A stretch of DNA of 64,000 bases. Origin: Megachile rotundata (taxonomy: Eukaryota; Arthropoda; Insecta; Hymenoptera; Megachilidae). The stretch's first letter is position 1; each line of letters begins with the position of its first letter. This document shows, one piece after another, positions 15,433-30,734 of the stretch. Below the pieces are notes generated by a model. It ran no database searches. It was not told the DNA's origin and worked only from the letters and a program-made list of their open reading frames with translations. The position numbers and the translations under genes are program-made. The stretch lies in contig NW_027473328.1 of the NCBI RefSeq assembly GCF_050947335.1, positions 372,001 through 436,000 on the forward strand, read 5' to 3'.

Positions 15433-15969
15433 ACAATCACAATCATACAATCTCAATCATACAATCACAATCATACAATCACAATCATACTATCGCAATC
15501 ATTCAATCACAATCATACAATCACAATCATACAATCACAATAATACAACCACAATCATTCAATCTCAATCATACAATCACAATCATACAATCACAATCAT
15601 ACAATCACAATCATACAATCACAATCATACAATCACAATCATACTATCGCAATCATACAATCACAATCGTACAATCACAATCATACAATCACAATCATTC
15701 AATCACAATCATGCAATCACAATCATACAATCACAATCATACAATCACAATCATACAATCACAATCATGCAATCACAATCATACAATCACAATCATACAA
15801 TCACAATCATACCATCCCAATCATACAATCACAATCATACAATCACAATCATACAATCACAATCACACAATCACAATCATACAAAAACAATGATACAATC
15901 ACGATCATACAATCACAATCATATAATCACAATCATACAATCAGAATCATACAATCACAATCATAAGAT
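15433..15969 (+). repeat. 658-bp tandem repeat, truncated copy 2
   Basis: Matches 14775-15311 with a constant 658-bp offset. It has ataatcac near 15926 where copy 1 has consensus. The match ends where copy 1 has accacccc and this copy has aagatcac. Confidence 0.82.
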
Positions 15970-16552
15970 CACAATCAAACAATCACAATGATATAATCAC
16001 AATCATATAATCACAATCATACAATCACAATCATACAATCACAATCATACGATCACAATCATACGAAGACAATCATACAATTACTACTATACAATCACAA
16101 TCATACAAAAACAATCATACAATCACAATCATACGATGACAATCATACAATTACTACTATACAATCACAATCATACAAAAACAATCATACAATCACAATC
16201 ATACAATCACAATCATACAGTCACAATCATACATTCACAATCATACAATCACAATCATACAATCACAATCATACAATCACAATCATACAATCACAATAAT
16301 ACAATCACAATCATACAATCTCAATCATACAATCACAATCATACAATCACAATCATACAATCACAATCATACAATCACAATCATACAATCACAATCATAC
16401 AATCACAATCATACAATCACAATCATACAATCACAATCATACAATCACAATCATACAATCACAATCATACTATCGCAATCATTCAATCACAATCGTACAA
16501 TCACAATCATACAATCACAATCATACATTCACAATCATACAATCACAATCAT
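15970..16552 (+). repeat. Monomer array with one cassette A
   Basis: Begins with acgaagac and paired acaattactactat monomers (about 16046-16160) and continues into an almost pure consensus run near 16330-16470. Confidence 0.75.
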
Positions 16553-18596
16553 ACAATCGCTATCATACAATCACAATCATACAATCGCAATCATACAATC
16601 ACATTCATACAATCACAATCATACAATCACAATCATACAAATACAATCATACAATCACAATCATACTATCGCAATCATACAATCACAATCGTACAATCAC
16701 AATCATACAATCACAATCATTCAATCACAATCATGCAATCACAATCATACAATCACAATCATACATTCACAATCATACAATCACAATCATACAATCACAA
16801 TCATACAATCACAATCATACGATCACAATCATACGAAGACAATCATACAATTACTACTATACAATCACAATCATACAAAAACAATCATACAATCACAGTC
16901 ATACAATCACAATCATACAATCACAATCATACATTCACAATCATACAATCACAATCATACAATCACCATCATACAATCACAATAATACAATCACAATCAT
17001 ACAATCTCAATCATACAATCACAATCATACAATCACAATCATACAATCACAATAATACAATCACAATCATACAATCACAATCATACAATCACGATCATAC
17101 TATCGCAATCATACAATCACAATCGTACAGTCACAATCATACAATCACAATCGTACAATCACAATCATACAATCGCAATCATTCAATCACAATCATGCAA
17201 TCACAATCATACAATCACAATCATACAATCACAATCATACAATCACAATCATGCAATCACAATCATGCAATCACAATCGTACAATCGCAATCCAACAATC
17301 AGAACCATATGATCACAATCATACAATCACAATCATATAATCTCAATCATACACGCGCCATCTTACAATCACAATCATACAATCGCAATCATACTATCGC
17401 AATCATACAATCACAATCATACAATCACAATCATACAATCACAATCATACAATCACAATCATACAATCACAATCATACAATCACAATCATGCAATTACAA
17501 TCAGACGATCATAATCATACAATCACAATCATACATTCACAATCATACAATCACAATCATACAATCTCAATCATACAATCACAATCATACAATCACAATC
17601 ATACAATCACAATCATACAATCACAATCATACAATCACAATCATACAATCACAATCATACAATCACAATCATACAATCACAACCATACAATCACAATCAT
17701 ACTATCGCAATCATTCAATCACAATCGTACAATCACAATCATACAATCACAATCATTCAATCACAATCTTTCAATCACAATCATGCAATCACAATCATAC
17801 AATCACAATCATACAATCACAATCATACAATCACAATCATACATTCACAATCATACAATCGCAATCATACAATCACAATCATACAATCACAATAATACAA
17901 TCACAATCATACAATCTCAATCATACAATCCCAATCATACAATCACAATCATACAATCACTATCATACAATCACAATCATACAATCGCAATCATACAATC
18001 ACATTCATACAATCACATTCATACAATCACAATCATACAATCACAATCATACAAATACAATCATACAATCACAATCATACTATCGCAATCATACAATCAC
18101 AATCGTACAATCAGAATCACACATTCACAATCTTACAATCACAGTCATACATTCACAATCACACAATCACAATCATACAATCACAATCATACAATCACAA
18201 TAATACAATCACAATCTTGCAATCTCAATCATACAATCACAATCATACAATCACAATCACACAATCCCAATCATACTATCGCAATCATACAATCACAATC
18301 ATACAATCACAATCATACAATCACAATCATACTATCGCAATGATACAATCACAATCATACAACCACAATCATACGAAGACAATCATACAATTACTACTAT
18401 ACCATCACAATCATACAGAAACAATCATACAATCACAATCATACGATGACAATCCTACAATTACTACTATAAAATCACAATCACACAAAAACAATCATAC
18501 AATCACAATCATACAATCACAATCATACAATCACAATCATACATTCACAATCATATAATCACAATCATACAATCACAATCATACAATCACAATAAT
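16553..18596 (+). repeat. Segment P, copy a
   Basis: Segment P runs from acaatcgctatcat to an acaatcacaataat monomer and contains cassette C. This copy has about 196 bp (14 monomers) near 16870-17060 that the copy at 30735 lacks. It also contains the longest stop-free stretch in the window, which runs from 16136 to 18343. Confidence 0.78.
17253..17406 (+). repeat. Cassette C, copy 1 (154 bp)
   Basis: Eleven monomers in fixed order: gcaatcac, gcaatcacaatcgt, acaatcgcaatcca, acaatcagaaccat, atgatcac, consensus, ataatctc, acacgcgccatctt, consensus, acaatcgc, actatcgc. The cgcgcc core starting at 17354 is the most GC-rich spot of the array. Confidence 0.9.
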
Positions 18597-19464
18597 ACAA
18601 TCACAATCATACAATCTCAATCATACAATCCCAATCATACAATCACAATCATACAATCACTATCATACAATCACAATCATACAACCACAAACATACAATC
18701 ACAATCATACTATCACAATCATACAATCACAATCATACAATCACAATCATACAAAAACAATCATACAATCAAAATCATACAATCACAATCATACAATCAC
18801 AATCATGCAATCACAATCATACAATCACAATCATATGATCACAATCAAACAATCACAATGATATAATCACAATCATACAATCACAATCATACAATCACAA
18901 TCATACAATCACAATCATACAATCACAATCATGCAATCACAATCATACAATCACAATCATATGATCACAATCAAACAATCACAATGATATAATCACAATC
19001 ATACAATCACAATCATACAATCACAATCATACAATCACAATCATACATTCACAATCATACAATCACAATCATACAATCACAATCATACAATCACAATAAT
19101 ACAATCACAATCATACAATCTCAATCATACAATCACAATCATACAATCACAATCATACAATCACAATCATACAATCACAATCATACAATCACAATCATAC
19201 AATCACAATCATACAATCACAATCATACTATCGCAATCATTCAATCACAATCGTACAATCACAATCATACAATCACAATCATTCAATCACAATCATGCAA
19301 TCACAATCATACAATCACAATCATACAATCACAATCATACAATCACAATCATACATTCACAATCATACAATCACAATCATACAATCACAATCATACAATC
19401 ACAATCATACAATCACAATCATACAATCACAATCATACAATCACAATCATACAATCACAATCAT
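18597..19464 (+). repeat. Monomer array after segment P
   Basis: The order acaatcactatcat, acaaccac, acaaaaac, acaatcaaaatcat, gcaatcac, atgatcac is seen. The atgatcac-acaatcaa-ataatcac step occurs twice, near 18833 and 18959, about 126 bp apart. Confidence 0.75.
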
Positions 19465-19562
19465 GCAATTACAATCATACGATCATAATCATACAAGAAT
19501 AATCATACAATCACAATAATAGAACCATAATTATACAACCACAATCAAACGATAACAATCAT
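19465..19562 (+). repeat. Cassette B, copy 3
   Basis: The acaatcaa plus acgataac form. It stands about 10 kb from the previous copy. Confidence 0.9.
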
Positions 19563-21914
19563 ACAATCACAATCATACAATCACAACCATACAATCACAA
19601 TCATACAATCACAATCATACAATCACAATCATACCATCCCCATCATACAATCACAATCATACAATCACAATCATACAATCACAATCATACAATCACAATC
19701 ATACAATCACAATCATACTATCGCAATGATACAATCACAATCATACAACCACAATCATACGAAGACAATCATACAATTACTACTATACCATCACAATCAT
19801 ACAGAAACAATCATACAATCACAGTCATACGATGACAATCCTACAATTAATACTATACAATCACAATCACACAAAAACAATCATACAATCACGATCATAC
19901 AATCACAATCATACAATCACAATCATACATTCACAATCATATAATCACAATCATACAATCACAATCATACAATCACGATCATACTATCGCAATCATACAA
20001 TCACAATCGTACAATCACAATCATACAATCACAATCGTACAATCACAATCATACAATCGCAATCATTCAATCACAATCATGCAATCACAATCATACAATC
20101 ACAATCATACAATCACAATCATACAATCACAATCATGCAATCACAATCATGCAATCACAATCGTACAATCGCAATCCAACAATCAGAACCATATGATCAC
20201 AATCATACAATCACAATCATACAATCACAATCATACAATCACAATCATACAATCACAATCATACAATCACAATCATACAATCACAATCATACAATCACAA
20301 TCATACTATCGCAATCATTCAATCACAATCGTACAATCACAATCATACAATCACAATCATTCAATCACAATCATGCAATCACAATCATACAATCACAATC
20401 ATACAATCACAATCATATAATCACAATCATACATTCACAGTCATACAATCACAATCATACAATCACAATCATACAATCACAATAATACAATCACAATCAT
20501 ACAATCTCAATCATACAATCCCAATCATACAATCACAATCATACAATCACTATCATACAATCACAATCATACAATCAGAATCATACAATCACATTCATAC
20601 AATCACAATCATACAATCACAATCATACAAATACAATCATACAATCACAATCATACTATCGCAATCATACAATCACAATCGTACAATCAGAATCACACAT
20701 TCACAATCATACAATCACAGTCATACATTCACAATCATACAATCACAATCATACAATCACAATCATACAATCACAATAATACAATCACAATCTTGCAATC
20801 TCAATCATACAATCACAATCATACAATCACAATCACACAATCCCAATCATACTATCGCAATCATACAATCACAATCATACAATCACAATCATAAAATCAC
20901 AATCATACTATCGCAATGATACAATCACAATCATACAACCACAATCATACGAAGACAATCATACAATTACTACTATACCATCACAATCATACAGAAACAA
21001 TCATACAATCACAGTCATACGATGACAATCCTACAATTAATACTATACAATCACAATCACACAAAAACAATCATACAATCACGATCATACAATCACAATC
21101 ATACAATCACAATCATACATTCACAATCATATAATCACAATCATACAATCACAATCATACAATCACAATAATAAAATCACAATCATACAATCTCAATCAT
21201 ACAATCCCAATCATACAATCACAATCATACAATCACTATCATACAATCGCAATCATACAACCACAATCATACAATCACAATCATACAATCACAATGATAC
21301 AATCACAATCATACAATCACAATCATACAATCACAATCATACAATCACAATCATACAATCACAATCATACAATCACAATCATACAATCACAATCATACTA
21401 TCGCAATCATTCAATCACAATCGTACAATCACAATCATACAATCACAATAATACAATCACAATCATACAATCTCAATCATACAATCCCAATCATACAATC
21501 ACAACCATACAATCACTATCATACAATCACAATCATACAATCGCAATCATACAATCACATTCATACAATCACAATCATACAATCACAATCATACAAATAC
21601 AATCATACAATCACAATCATACTATCGCAATCATACAATCACAATCGTACAATCACAATCATACAATCACAATCATTCAATCACAATCATGCAATCACAA
21701 TCATACAATCACAATCATACATTCACAATCATACAATCACAATCATACAATCACAATCATACAATCACAATCATACGATCACAATCATACGGAGACAATC
21801 ATACAATCACAATCATACAAATACAATCATACAATCACAATCATACTATCGCAATCATACAATCACAATCGTACAATCAGAATCACACATTCACAATCAT
21901 ACAATCACAGTCAT
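19563..21914 (+). repeat. Mosaic array with a 252-bp duplication
   Basis: Positions 19717-19968 match 20907-21158 at a 1,190-bp offset, and both have the private acaattaatactat monomer. Between them lie a truncated cassette C and pieces of segment P (acaaatac, acaatcagaatcac, ttgcaatctc). Confidence 0.78.
20137..20206 (+). repeat. Truncated cassette C
   Basis: Has gcaatcac, gcaatcacaatcgt, acaatcgcaatcca, acaatcagaaccat and atgatcac, then plain consensus. The ataatctc and acacgcgcc monomers are missing. Confidence 0.85.
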
Positions 21915-22978
21915 ACAATCACAATCATACAATCACAATCATACAATCACAATCATACAATCACAATAATACAATCACAATCATACAATCTCAATCATAC
22001 AATCACAATCATACAATCACAATCATACAATCACAATCATACCATCCCAATCATACAATCACAATCATACAATCACAATCATACAATCACAATCATACAA
22101 TCACAATCATACAATCACAATCATACAACCACAATCATACAATCAGAATCATACAATCACAATCATACCATCCCAATCATACAATCACAATCATACAATC
22201 ACAATCATACAATCACAATCACACAATCGCAATCATACAATCACAATCATACAAAAACAATGATACAATCACAATCATGCAATCACAATCATACAATCAC
22301 AATCATACGATCACAATCATACGAAGACAATCATACAATTACTACTATACAATCACAATCATACAAAAACAATCATACAAACACAATCATACGATGACAA
22401 TCATACAATTACTACTATACAATCACAATCATACAAAAACAATCATACAATCACAATCACACATTCACAATCATACAATCACAGTCATACATTCACAATC
22501 ATACAGTCACAATCATACAATCACAATCATACAATCACAATAATACAATCACAATCATGCAATCTCAATCATACAATCACAATCATACAATCACAATCAC
22601 ACAATCCCAATCATACTATCGCAATCATACAATCACAATCATACAATCACAATCATACAATCACAATCATACTATCGCAATGATACAATCACAATCATAC
22701 AACCACAATCATACGAAGACAATCATACAATTACTACTATACAATCACAATCATACAAAAACAATCATACAATCACAATCATACGATGACAATCCTACAA
22801 TTACTACTATACAATCACAGTCACACAAAAACAATCATACAATCACAACCATACAATCACAATCATACAATCACAATCATACATTCACAATCATACAATC
22901 ACAATCATACAATCACAATCATACAATCACAATAATACAATCACAATCATACAATCTCAATCATACAATCCCAATCAT
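21915..22978 (+). repeat. Module M, copy 1 (1,064 bp)
   Basis: Seventy-six monomers. Landmarks in order are acaataat, acaatctc, accatccc, acaaccac-acaatcagaatcat, a second accatccc, acaatcgc, acaaaaacaatgat, gcaatcac, half a cassette A with acaaacac, acattcac-acagtcat-acattcac-acagtcac, gcaatctc and acgatgacaatcct. It is a diverged relative of the 855-bp family. Confidence 0.85.
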
Positions 22979-23594
22979 ACAATCACAATCATACAATCAC
23001 AATCATACGATCACAATCATACGGAGACAATCATACAATCACAATCATACAAATACAATCATACAATCACAATCATACTATCGCAATCATACAATCACAA
23101 TCGTACAATCAGAATCACACATTCACAATCATACAATCACAGTCATACGTTCACAATCATACAATCACAATCATACAATCACAATCATACAATCACAATC
23201 ATACAATCACAATAATACAATCACAATCTTGCAATCTCAATCATACAATCACAATCATACAATCACAATCACACAATCCCAATCATACAATCACAATCAT
23301 ACAATCACAATCATACAATCACAATCATACATTCACAATCATACAATCACAATCATACAATCACAATCATACAATCACAATAATACAATCACAATCATAC
23401 AATCTCAATGATACAATCACAATCATACAATCACAATCATACAATCACAATCATACAATCACAATCATACAAGCACAATCATACAATCACAATCATACAA
23501 TCACAATCATACAATCACAATCATACTATCGCAATCATTCAATCACAATCGTACAATCACAATCATACAATCACAATCATACATTCACAATCAT
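22979..23594 (+). repeat. Array between modules M1 and M2
   Basis: Has acggagac, acaaatac, acaatcagaatcac and ttgcaatctc, as in segment P, then mainly consensus. It contains the private monomer acaagcac near 23469. Confidence 0.72.
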
Positions 23595-24658
23595 ACAATC
23601 ACAATCATACAATCACAATCATACAATCACAATCATACAATAACAATAATACAATCACAATCATACAATCTCAATCATACAATCACAATCATACAATCAC
23701 AATCATACAATCACAATCATACCATCCCAATCATACAATCACAATCATACAATCACAATCATACAATCACAATCATACAATCACAATCATACAATCACAA
23801 TCATACAACCACAATCATACAATCAGAATCATACAATCACAATCATTCCATCCCAATCATACAATCACAATCATACAATCACAATCATACAATCACAATC
23901 ACACAATCGCAATCATACAATCACAATCATACAAAAACAATGATAGAATCACAATCATGCAATCACAATCATACAATCACAATCATACGATCACAATCAT
24001 ACGAAGACAATCATACAATTACTACTATACAATCACAATCATACAAAAACAATCATACAAACACAATCATACGATGACAATCATACAATTACTACTATAC
24101 AATCACAATCATACAAAAACAATCATACAATCACAATCACACATTCACAATCATACAATCACAGTCATACATTCACAATCATACAGTCACAATCATACAA
24201 TCACAATCATACAATCACAATAATACAATCACAATCATGCAATCTCAATCATACAATCACAATCATACAATCACAATCACACAATCCCAATCATACTATC
24301 GCAATCATACAATCACAATCATACAATCACAATCATACAATCACAATCATACTATCGCAATGATACAATCACAATCATACAACCACAATCATACGAAGAC
24401 AATCATACAATTACTACTATACAATCACAATCATACAAAAACAATCATACAATCACAATCATACGATGACAATCCTACAATTACTACTATACAATCACAG
24501 TCACACAAAAACAATCATACAATCACAACCATACAATCACAATCATACAATCACAATCATACATTCACAATCATACAATCACAATCATACAATCACAATC
24601 ATACAATCACAATAATACAATCACAATCATACAATCTCAATCATACAATCCCAATCAT
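23595..24658 (+). repeat. Module M, copy 2; first half of the 2,128-bp repeat
   Basis: Offset 1,680 bp from copy 1. Private changes are acaataacaataat near 23637, tccatccc near 23847 and agaatcac near 23945. Confidence 0.87.
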
Positions 24659-24980
24659 ACAATCGCAATCATAAAATCGCTATCATACAATCACAATCAT
24701 ACAAACACAATCACACAATCACAATCATACTATCGCAATCATACAATCACAATCGTACAATCACAATCATACAATCACAATCATTCAATCACAATCATGC
24801 AATCACAATCATACAATCACAATCATACACTCACAATCATACACTCACAATCATTCAATCACAATGATACAATCACAATCATACCATCACAATCATACGA
24901 CCACAATCATACGAAGACAATCATACAATTACTACTATACAATCACAATCATACGAAAACAATCATACAATCACAATCAT

Positions 24981-25120
24981 ACGATCACAATCATACGAAG
25001 ACAATCATACAATTACTACTATACAATCACAATCATACAAAAGCAATCATACAATCACAATCATACGATGACAATCATACAATTACTACTATACAATCAC
25101 AATCATACAAAAACAATCAT
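24981..25120 (+). repeat. Cassette A, reference example in module H
   Basis: The same ten-monomer order as at 9594-9733, including the acaaaagc monomer. Confidence 0.88.
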
Positions 25121-25190
25121 ACAATCACAATCATACAATCACAATCATACAATCACAATCATACAATCACAATCATACAATCACAATCAT

Positions 25191-25330
25191 ACGATCACAA
25201 TCATACGAAGACAATCATACAATTACTACTATACAATCACAATCATACAAAAACAATCATACAATCACAATCATACGATGACAATCATACAATTACTACT
25301 ATACAATCACAATCATACAAAAACAACCAT
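25191..25330 (+). repeat. Cassette A, second copy in module H
   Basis: Lies 210 bp (15 monomers) after the previous one. It has acaaaaac where that one has acaaaagc, and ends in acaaaaacaaccat. Confidence 0.88.
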
Positions 25331-25484
25331 ACAATCACAATCATACAATCTCAATCATACAATCACAATCATACATTCACAATCATACAATCACAATCAT
25401 ACAATCACAAGCATACGATCACAATCATACAATCACAATCATGCAATTACGATCATACAATCACAATCATACAATCACAATCAT

Positions 25485-25582
25485 GCAATTACAATCATAC
25501 GATCATAATCATACAAGAATAATCATACAATCACAATAATAGAACCATAATTATACAACCACAATAAAACGATAACAATCAT
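25485..25582 (+). repeat. Cassette B, copy 4
   Basis: First of the form with acaataaa in place of acaatcaa before acgataac. Confidence 0.9.
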
Positions 25583-25722
25583 ACAATCACAATCATACAA
25601 TCACAATCATACAATCACAATCATACCATACCCATCATACAATCACAATCATACAATCCCAATCATACAATCACAATCATACAATCACAATCATACATTC
25701 ACAATCATACAATCACAATCAT

Positions 25723-26786
25723 ACAATCACAATCATACAATCACAATCATACAATCACAATCATACAATCACAATAATACAATCACAATCATACAATCTC
25801 AATCATACAATCACAATCATACAATCACAATCATACAATCACAATCATACCATCCCAATCATACAATCACAATCATACAATCACAATCATACAATCACAA
25901 TCATACAATCACAATCATACAATCACAATCATACAACCACAATCATACAATCAGAATCATACAATCACAATCATACCATCCCAATCATACAATCACAATC
26001 ATACAATCACAATCATACAATCACAATCACACAATCGCAATCATACAATCACAATCATACAAAAACAATGATACAATCACAATCATGCAATCACAATCAT
26101 ACAATCACAATCATACGATCACAATCATACGAAGACAATCATACAATTACTACTATACAATCACAATCATACAAAAACAATCATACAAACACAATCATAC
26201 GATGACAATCATACAATTACTACTATACAATCACAATCATACAAAAACAATCATACAATCACAATCACACATTCACAATCATACAATCACAGTCATACAT
26301 TCACAATCATACAGTCACAATCATACAATCACAATCATACAATCACAATAATACAATCACAATCATGCAATCTCAATCATACAATCACAATCATACAATC
26401 ACAATCACACAATCCCAATCATACTGTCGCAATCATACAATCACAATCATACAATCACAATCATACAATCACAATCATACTATCGCAATGATACAATCAC
26501 AATCATACAACCACAATCATACGAAGACAATCATACAATTACTACTATACAATCACAATCATACAAAAACAATCATACAATCACAATCATACGATGACAA
26601 TCCTACAATTGCTACTTTACAATCGCAGTCACACAAAAACAATCATACAATCACAACCATACAATCACAATCATACAATCACAATCATACATTCACAATC
26701 ATACAATCACAATCATACAATCACAATCATACAATCACAATAATACAATCACAATCATACAATCTCAATCATACAATCCCAATCAT
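25723..26786 (+). repeat. Module M, copy 3
   Basis: Offset 2,128 bp from copy 2. New linked changes are actgtcgc near 26422, and ttgctacttt with acaatcgcagtcac near 26610-26630. Confidence 0.87.
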
Positions 26787-27850
26787 ACAATCGCAATCAT
26801 AAAATCGCTATCATACAATCACAATCATACAAACACAATCACACAATCACAATCATACTATCGCAATCATACAATCACAATCGTACAATCACAATCATAC
26901 AATCACAATCATTCAATCACAATCATGCAATCACAATCATACAATCACAATCATACACTCACAATCATACACTCACAATCATTCAATCACAATGATACAA
27001 TCACAATCATACCATCACAATCATACGACCACAATCATACGAAGACAATCATACAATTACTACTATACAATCACAATCATACGAAAACAATCATACAATC
27101 ACAATCATACGATCACAATCATACGAAGACAATCATACAATTACTACTATACAATCACAATCATACAAAAGCAATCATACAATCACAATCATACGATGAC
27201 AATCATACAATTACTACTATACAATCACAATCATACAAAAACAATCATACAATCACAATCATACAATCACAATCATACAATCACAATCATACAATCACAA
27301 TCATACAATCACAATCATACGATCACAATCATACGAAGACAATCATACAATTACTACTATACAATCACAATCATACAAAAACAATCATACAATCACAATC
27401 ATACGATGACAATCATACAATTACTACTATACAATCACAATCATACAAAAACAACCATACAATCACAATCATACAATCTCAATCATACAATCACAATCAT
27501 ACATTCACAATCATACAATCACAATCATACAATCACAAGCATACGATCACAATCATACAATCACAATCATGCAATTACGATCATACAATCACAATCATAC
27601 AATCACAATCATGCAATTACAATCATACGATCATAATCATACAAGAATAATCATACAATCACAATAATAGAACCATAATTATACAACCACAATAAAACGA
27701 TAACAATCATACAATCACAATCATACAATCACAATCATACAATCACAATCATACCATACCCATCATACAATCACAATCATACAATCCCAATCATACAATC
27801 ACAATCATACAATCACAATCATACATTCACAATCATACAATCACAATCAT
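26787..27850 (+). repeat. Module H, copy 2
   Basis: Matches 24659-25722 at 2,128 bp with no difference that I noticed. Confidence 0.87.
27613..27710 (+). repeat. Cassette B, copy 5
   Basis: The acaataaa form, 2,128 bp from copy 4. Confidence 0.9.
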
Positions 27851-28914
27851 ACAATCACAATCATACAATCACAATCATACAATCACAATCATACAATCAC
27901 AATAATACAATCACAATCATACAATCTCAATCATACAATCACAATCATACAATCACAATCATACAATCACAATCATACCATCCCAATCATACAATCACAA
28001 TCATACAATCACAATCATACAATCACAATCATACAATCACAATCATACAATCACAATCATACAACCACAATCATACAATCAGAATCATACAATCACAATC
28101 ATACCATCCCAATCATACAATCACAATCATACAATCACAATCATACAATCACAATCACACAATCGCAATCATACAATCACAATCATACAAAAACAATGAT
28201 ACAATCACAATCATGCAATCACAATCATACAATCACAATCATACGATCACAATCATACGAAGACAATCATACAATTACTACTATACAATCACAATCATAC
28301 AAAAACAATCATACAAACACAATCATACGATGACAATCATACAATTACTACTATACAATCACAATCATACAAAAACAATCATACAATCACAATCACACAT
28401 TCACAATCATACAATCACAGTCATACATTCACAATCATACAGTCACAATCATACAATCACAATCATACAATCACAATAATACAATCACAATCATGCAATC
28501 TCAATCATACAATCACAATCATACAATCACAATCACACAATCCCAATCATACTGTCGCAATCATACAATCACAATCATACAATCACAATCATACAATCAC
28601 AATCATACTATCGCAATGATACAATCACAATCATACAACCACAATCATACGAAGACAATCATACAATTACTACTATACAATCACAATCATACAAAAACAA
28701 TCATACAATCACAATCATACGATGACAATCCTACAATTGCTACTTTACAATCGCAGTCACACAAAAACAATCATACAATCACAACCATACAATCACAATC
28801 ATACAATCACAATCATACATTCACAATCATACAATCACAATCATACAATCACAATCATACAATCACAATAATACAATCACAATCATACAATCTCAATCAT
28901 ACAATCCCAATCAT
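27851..28914 (+). repeat. Module M, copy 4
   Basis: Shares the actgtcgc, ttgctacttt and acaatcgcagtcac changes with copy 3. H does not follow it; instead come acaatcactatcat, acaaccac and acaatcaccatcat. Confidence 0.87.
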
Positions 28915-29698
28915 ACAATCACAATCATACAATCACTATCATACAATCACAATCATACAACCACAATCATACAATCACCATCATACTATCACAATCATAC
29001 AATCACAATCATACAATCACAATCATACAAAAACAATCATACAATCAAAATCATACAATCACAATCACACAATCACAATCATGCAATCACAATCATACCA
29101 TCCCAATCATACAATCACAATCATACAATCACAATCATACAATCACAATCACACAATCGCAATCATACAATCACAATCATACAATCACAATCATACAATC
29201 ACAATCATGCAATTACAATCATACGATCATAATCATACAAGAATAATCATACAATCACAATAATAGAACCATAATTATACAACCACAATCAAACGATAAC
29301 AATCATACAATCACAATCATACAATCACAACCATACAATCACAATCATACAATCACAATCATACAATCACAATCATACCATCCCCATCATACAATCACAA
29401 TCATACAATCACAATCATACAATCACAATCATACGATCACAATCATACGAAGACAATCATACAATTACTACTATACAATTACAATCATACAAAAGCAATC
29501 ATACAATCACAATCATACGATGACAATCATACAATTACTACTATACAATCACAATCATACAAAAACAATCATACAATCACAATCATACATTCACAATCAT
29601 ACAATCACAATCATACAATCACAATCATACAATCACAATCATACAATCACAATCATACAATCACAATAATACAATCACAATCATACAATCTCAATCAT
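28915..29698 (+). repeat. Array after M4 with cassettes B and A
   Basis: Holds acaatcaaaatcat, gcaatcac and accatccc, then cassette B, accatccccatcat, and a cassette A with an acaattacaatcat monomer. The 294 bp before cassette B are shortened to 112 bp in the macro-repeat copy 2. Confidence 0.78.
29209..29306 (+). repeat. Cassette B, copy 6
   Basis: The acaatcaa form, 1,596 bp from copy 5. Confidence 0.9.
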
Positions 29699-30678
29699 AC
29701 AATCGCAATCATAAAATCGCAATCATACAATCACAATCATACAAACACAATCACACAATCACAATCATACTATCGCAATCATACAATCACAATCGTACAA
29801 TCACAATCATACAATCACAATCATTCAATCACAATCAGGCAATCACAATCATACAATCACAATCATACACTCACAATCATACACTCACAATCATTCAATC
29901 ACAATGATACAATCACAATCATACCATCACAATCATACGACCACAATCATACGAAGACAATCATACAATTACTACTATACAATCACAATCATACGAAAAC
30001 AATCATACGATCACAATCATACGAAGACAATCATACAATTACTACTATACAATCACAATTATACAAAAGCAATCATACAATCACAATCATACGATGACAA
30101 TCATACAATTACTACTATACAATCACAATCATACAAAAACAATCATACAATCACAATCATACAATCACAATCATACAATCACAATCATACAATCACAATC
30201 ATACAATCACAATCATACAATCACAATCATACGATCACAATCATACGAAGACAATCATACAATTACTACTATACAATCACAATCATACAAAAACAATCAT
30301 ACAATCACAATCATACGATGACAATCATACAATTACTACTATACAATCACAATCATACAAAAACAACCATACAATCACAATCATACAATCTCAATCATAC
30401 AATCACAATCATACATTCACAATCATACAATCACAATCATACAATCACAAGCATACGATCACAATCATACAATCACAATCATGCAATTACGATCATACAA
30501 TCACAATCATACAATCACAATCATGCAATTACAATCATACGATCATAATCATACAAGAATAATCATACAATCACAATAATAGAACCATAATTATACAACC
30601 ACAATAAAACGATAACAATCATACAATCACAATCATACAATCACAATCATACAATCACAATCATACAATCACAATCAT
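29699..30678 (+). repeat. H-like segment
   Basis: The same order as module H, but aaaatcgcaatcat replaces aaaatcgctatcat, the gcaatcac before acactcac is preceded by acaatcag (caggcaat near 29838), and one monomer is missing after acgaaaac. Confidence 0.8.
30525..30622 (+). repeat. Cassette B, copy 7
   Basis: The acaataaa form, 1,316 bp from copy 6. The same spacing separates copies 9 and 10. Confidence 0.9.
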
Positions 30679-30734
30679 ACCATACCCATCATACAATCAC
30701 AATCATACAACCCCAATCATACAATCACAATCAT

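Larger units (their letters stand above)
24659..25722 (+). repeat. Module H, copy 1; second half of the 2,128-bp repeat
   Basis: Begins acaatcgc-aaaatcgctatcat. It continues with acaaacac, gcaatcac, the acactcac pair, acgaccac-acgaagac, two cassette A copies 210 bp apart, acaatcacaagcat, gcaattacgatcat, cassette B and accatacccatcat. With M it forms the unit that repeats at 25723. Confidence 0.85.

Noticed and set aside
17354..17359. Regulatory or origin site at the cgcgcc core
   Set aside because: It is a single variant monomer copied with its surroundings. Nothing beyond its GC content suggests function.
16136..18343. Protein-coding gene of 735 codons, and some 100 other + strand open frames
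   Set aside because: All encode the repeat cycle QSQSYNHNHTITII, overlap each other in different frames, and start at chance ATGs made by a1-to-g or c12-to-g changes. Whole-monomer indels change frame freely, so there is no sign of coding constraint.
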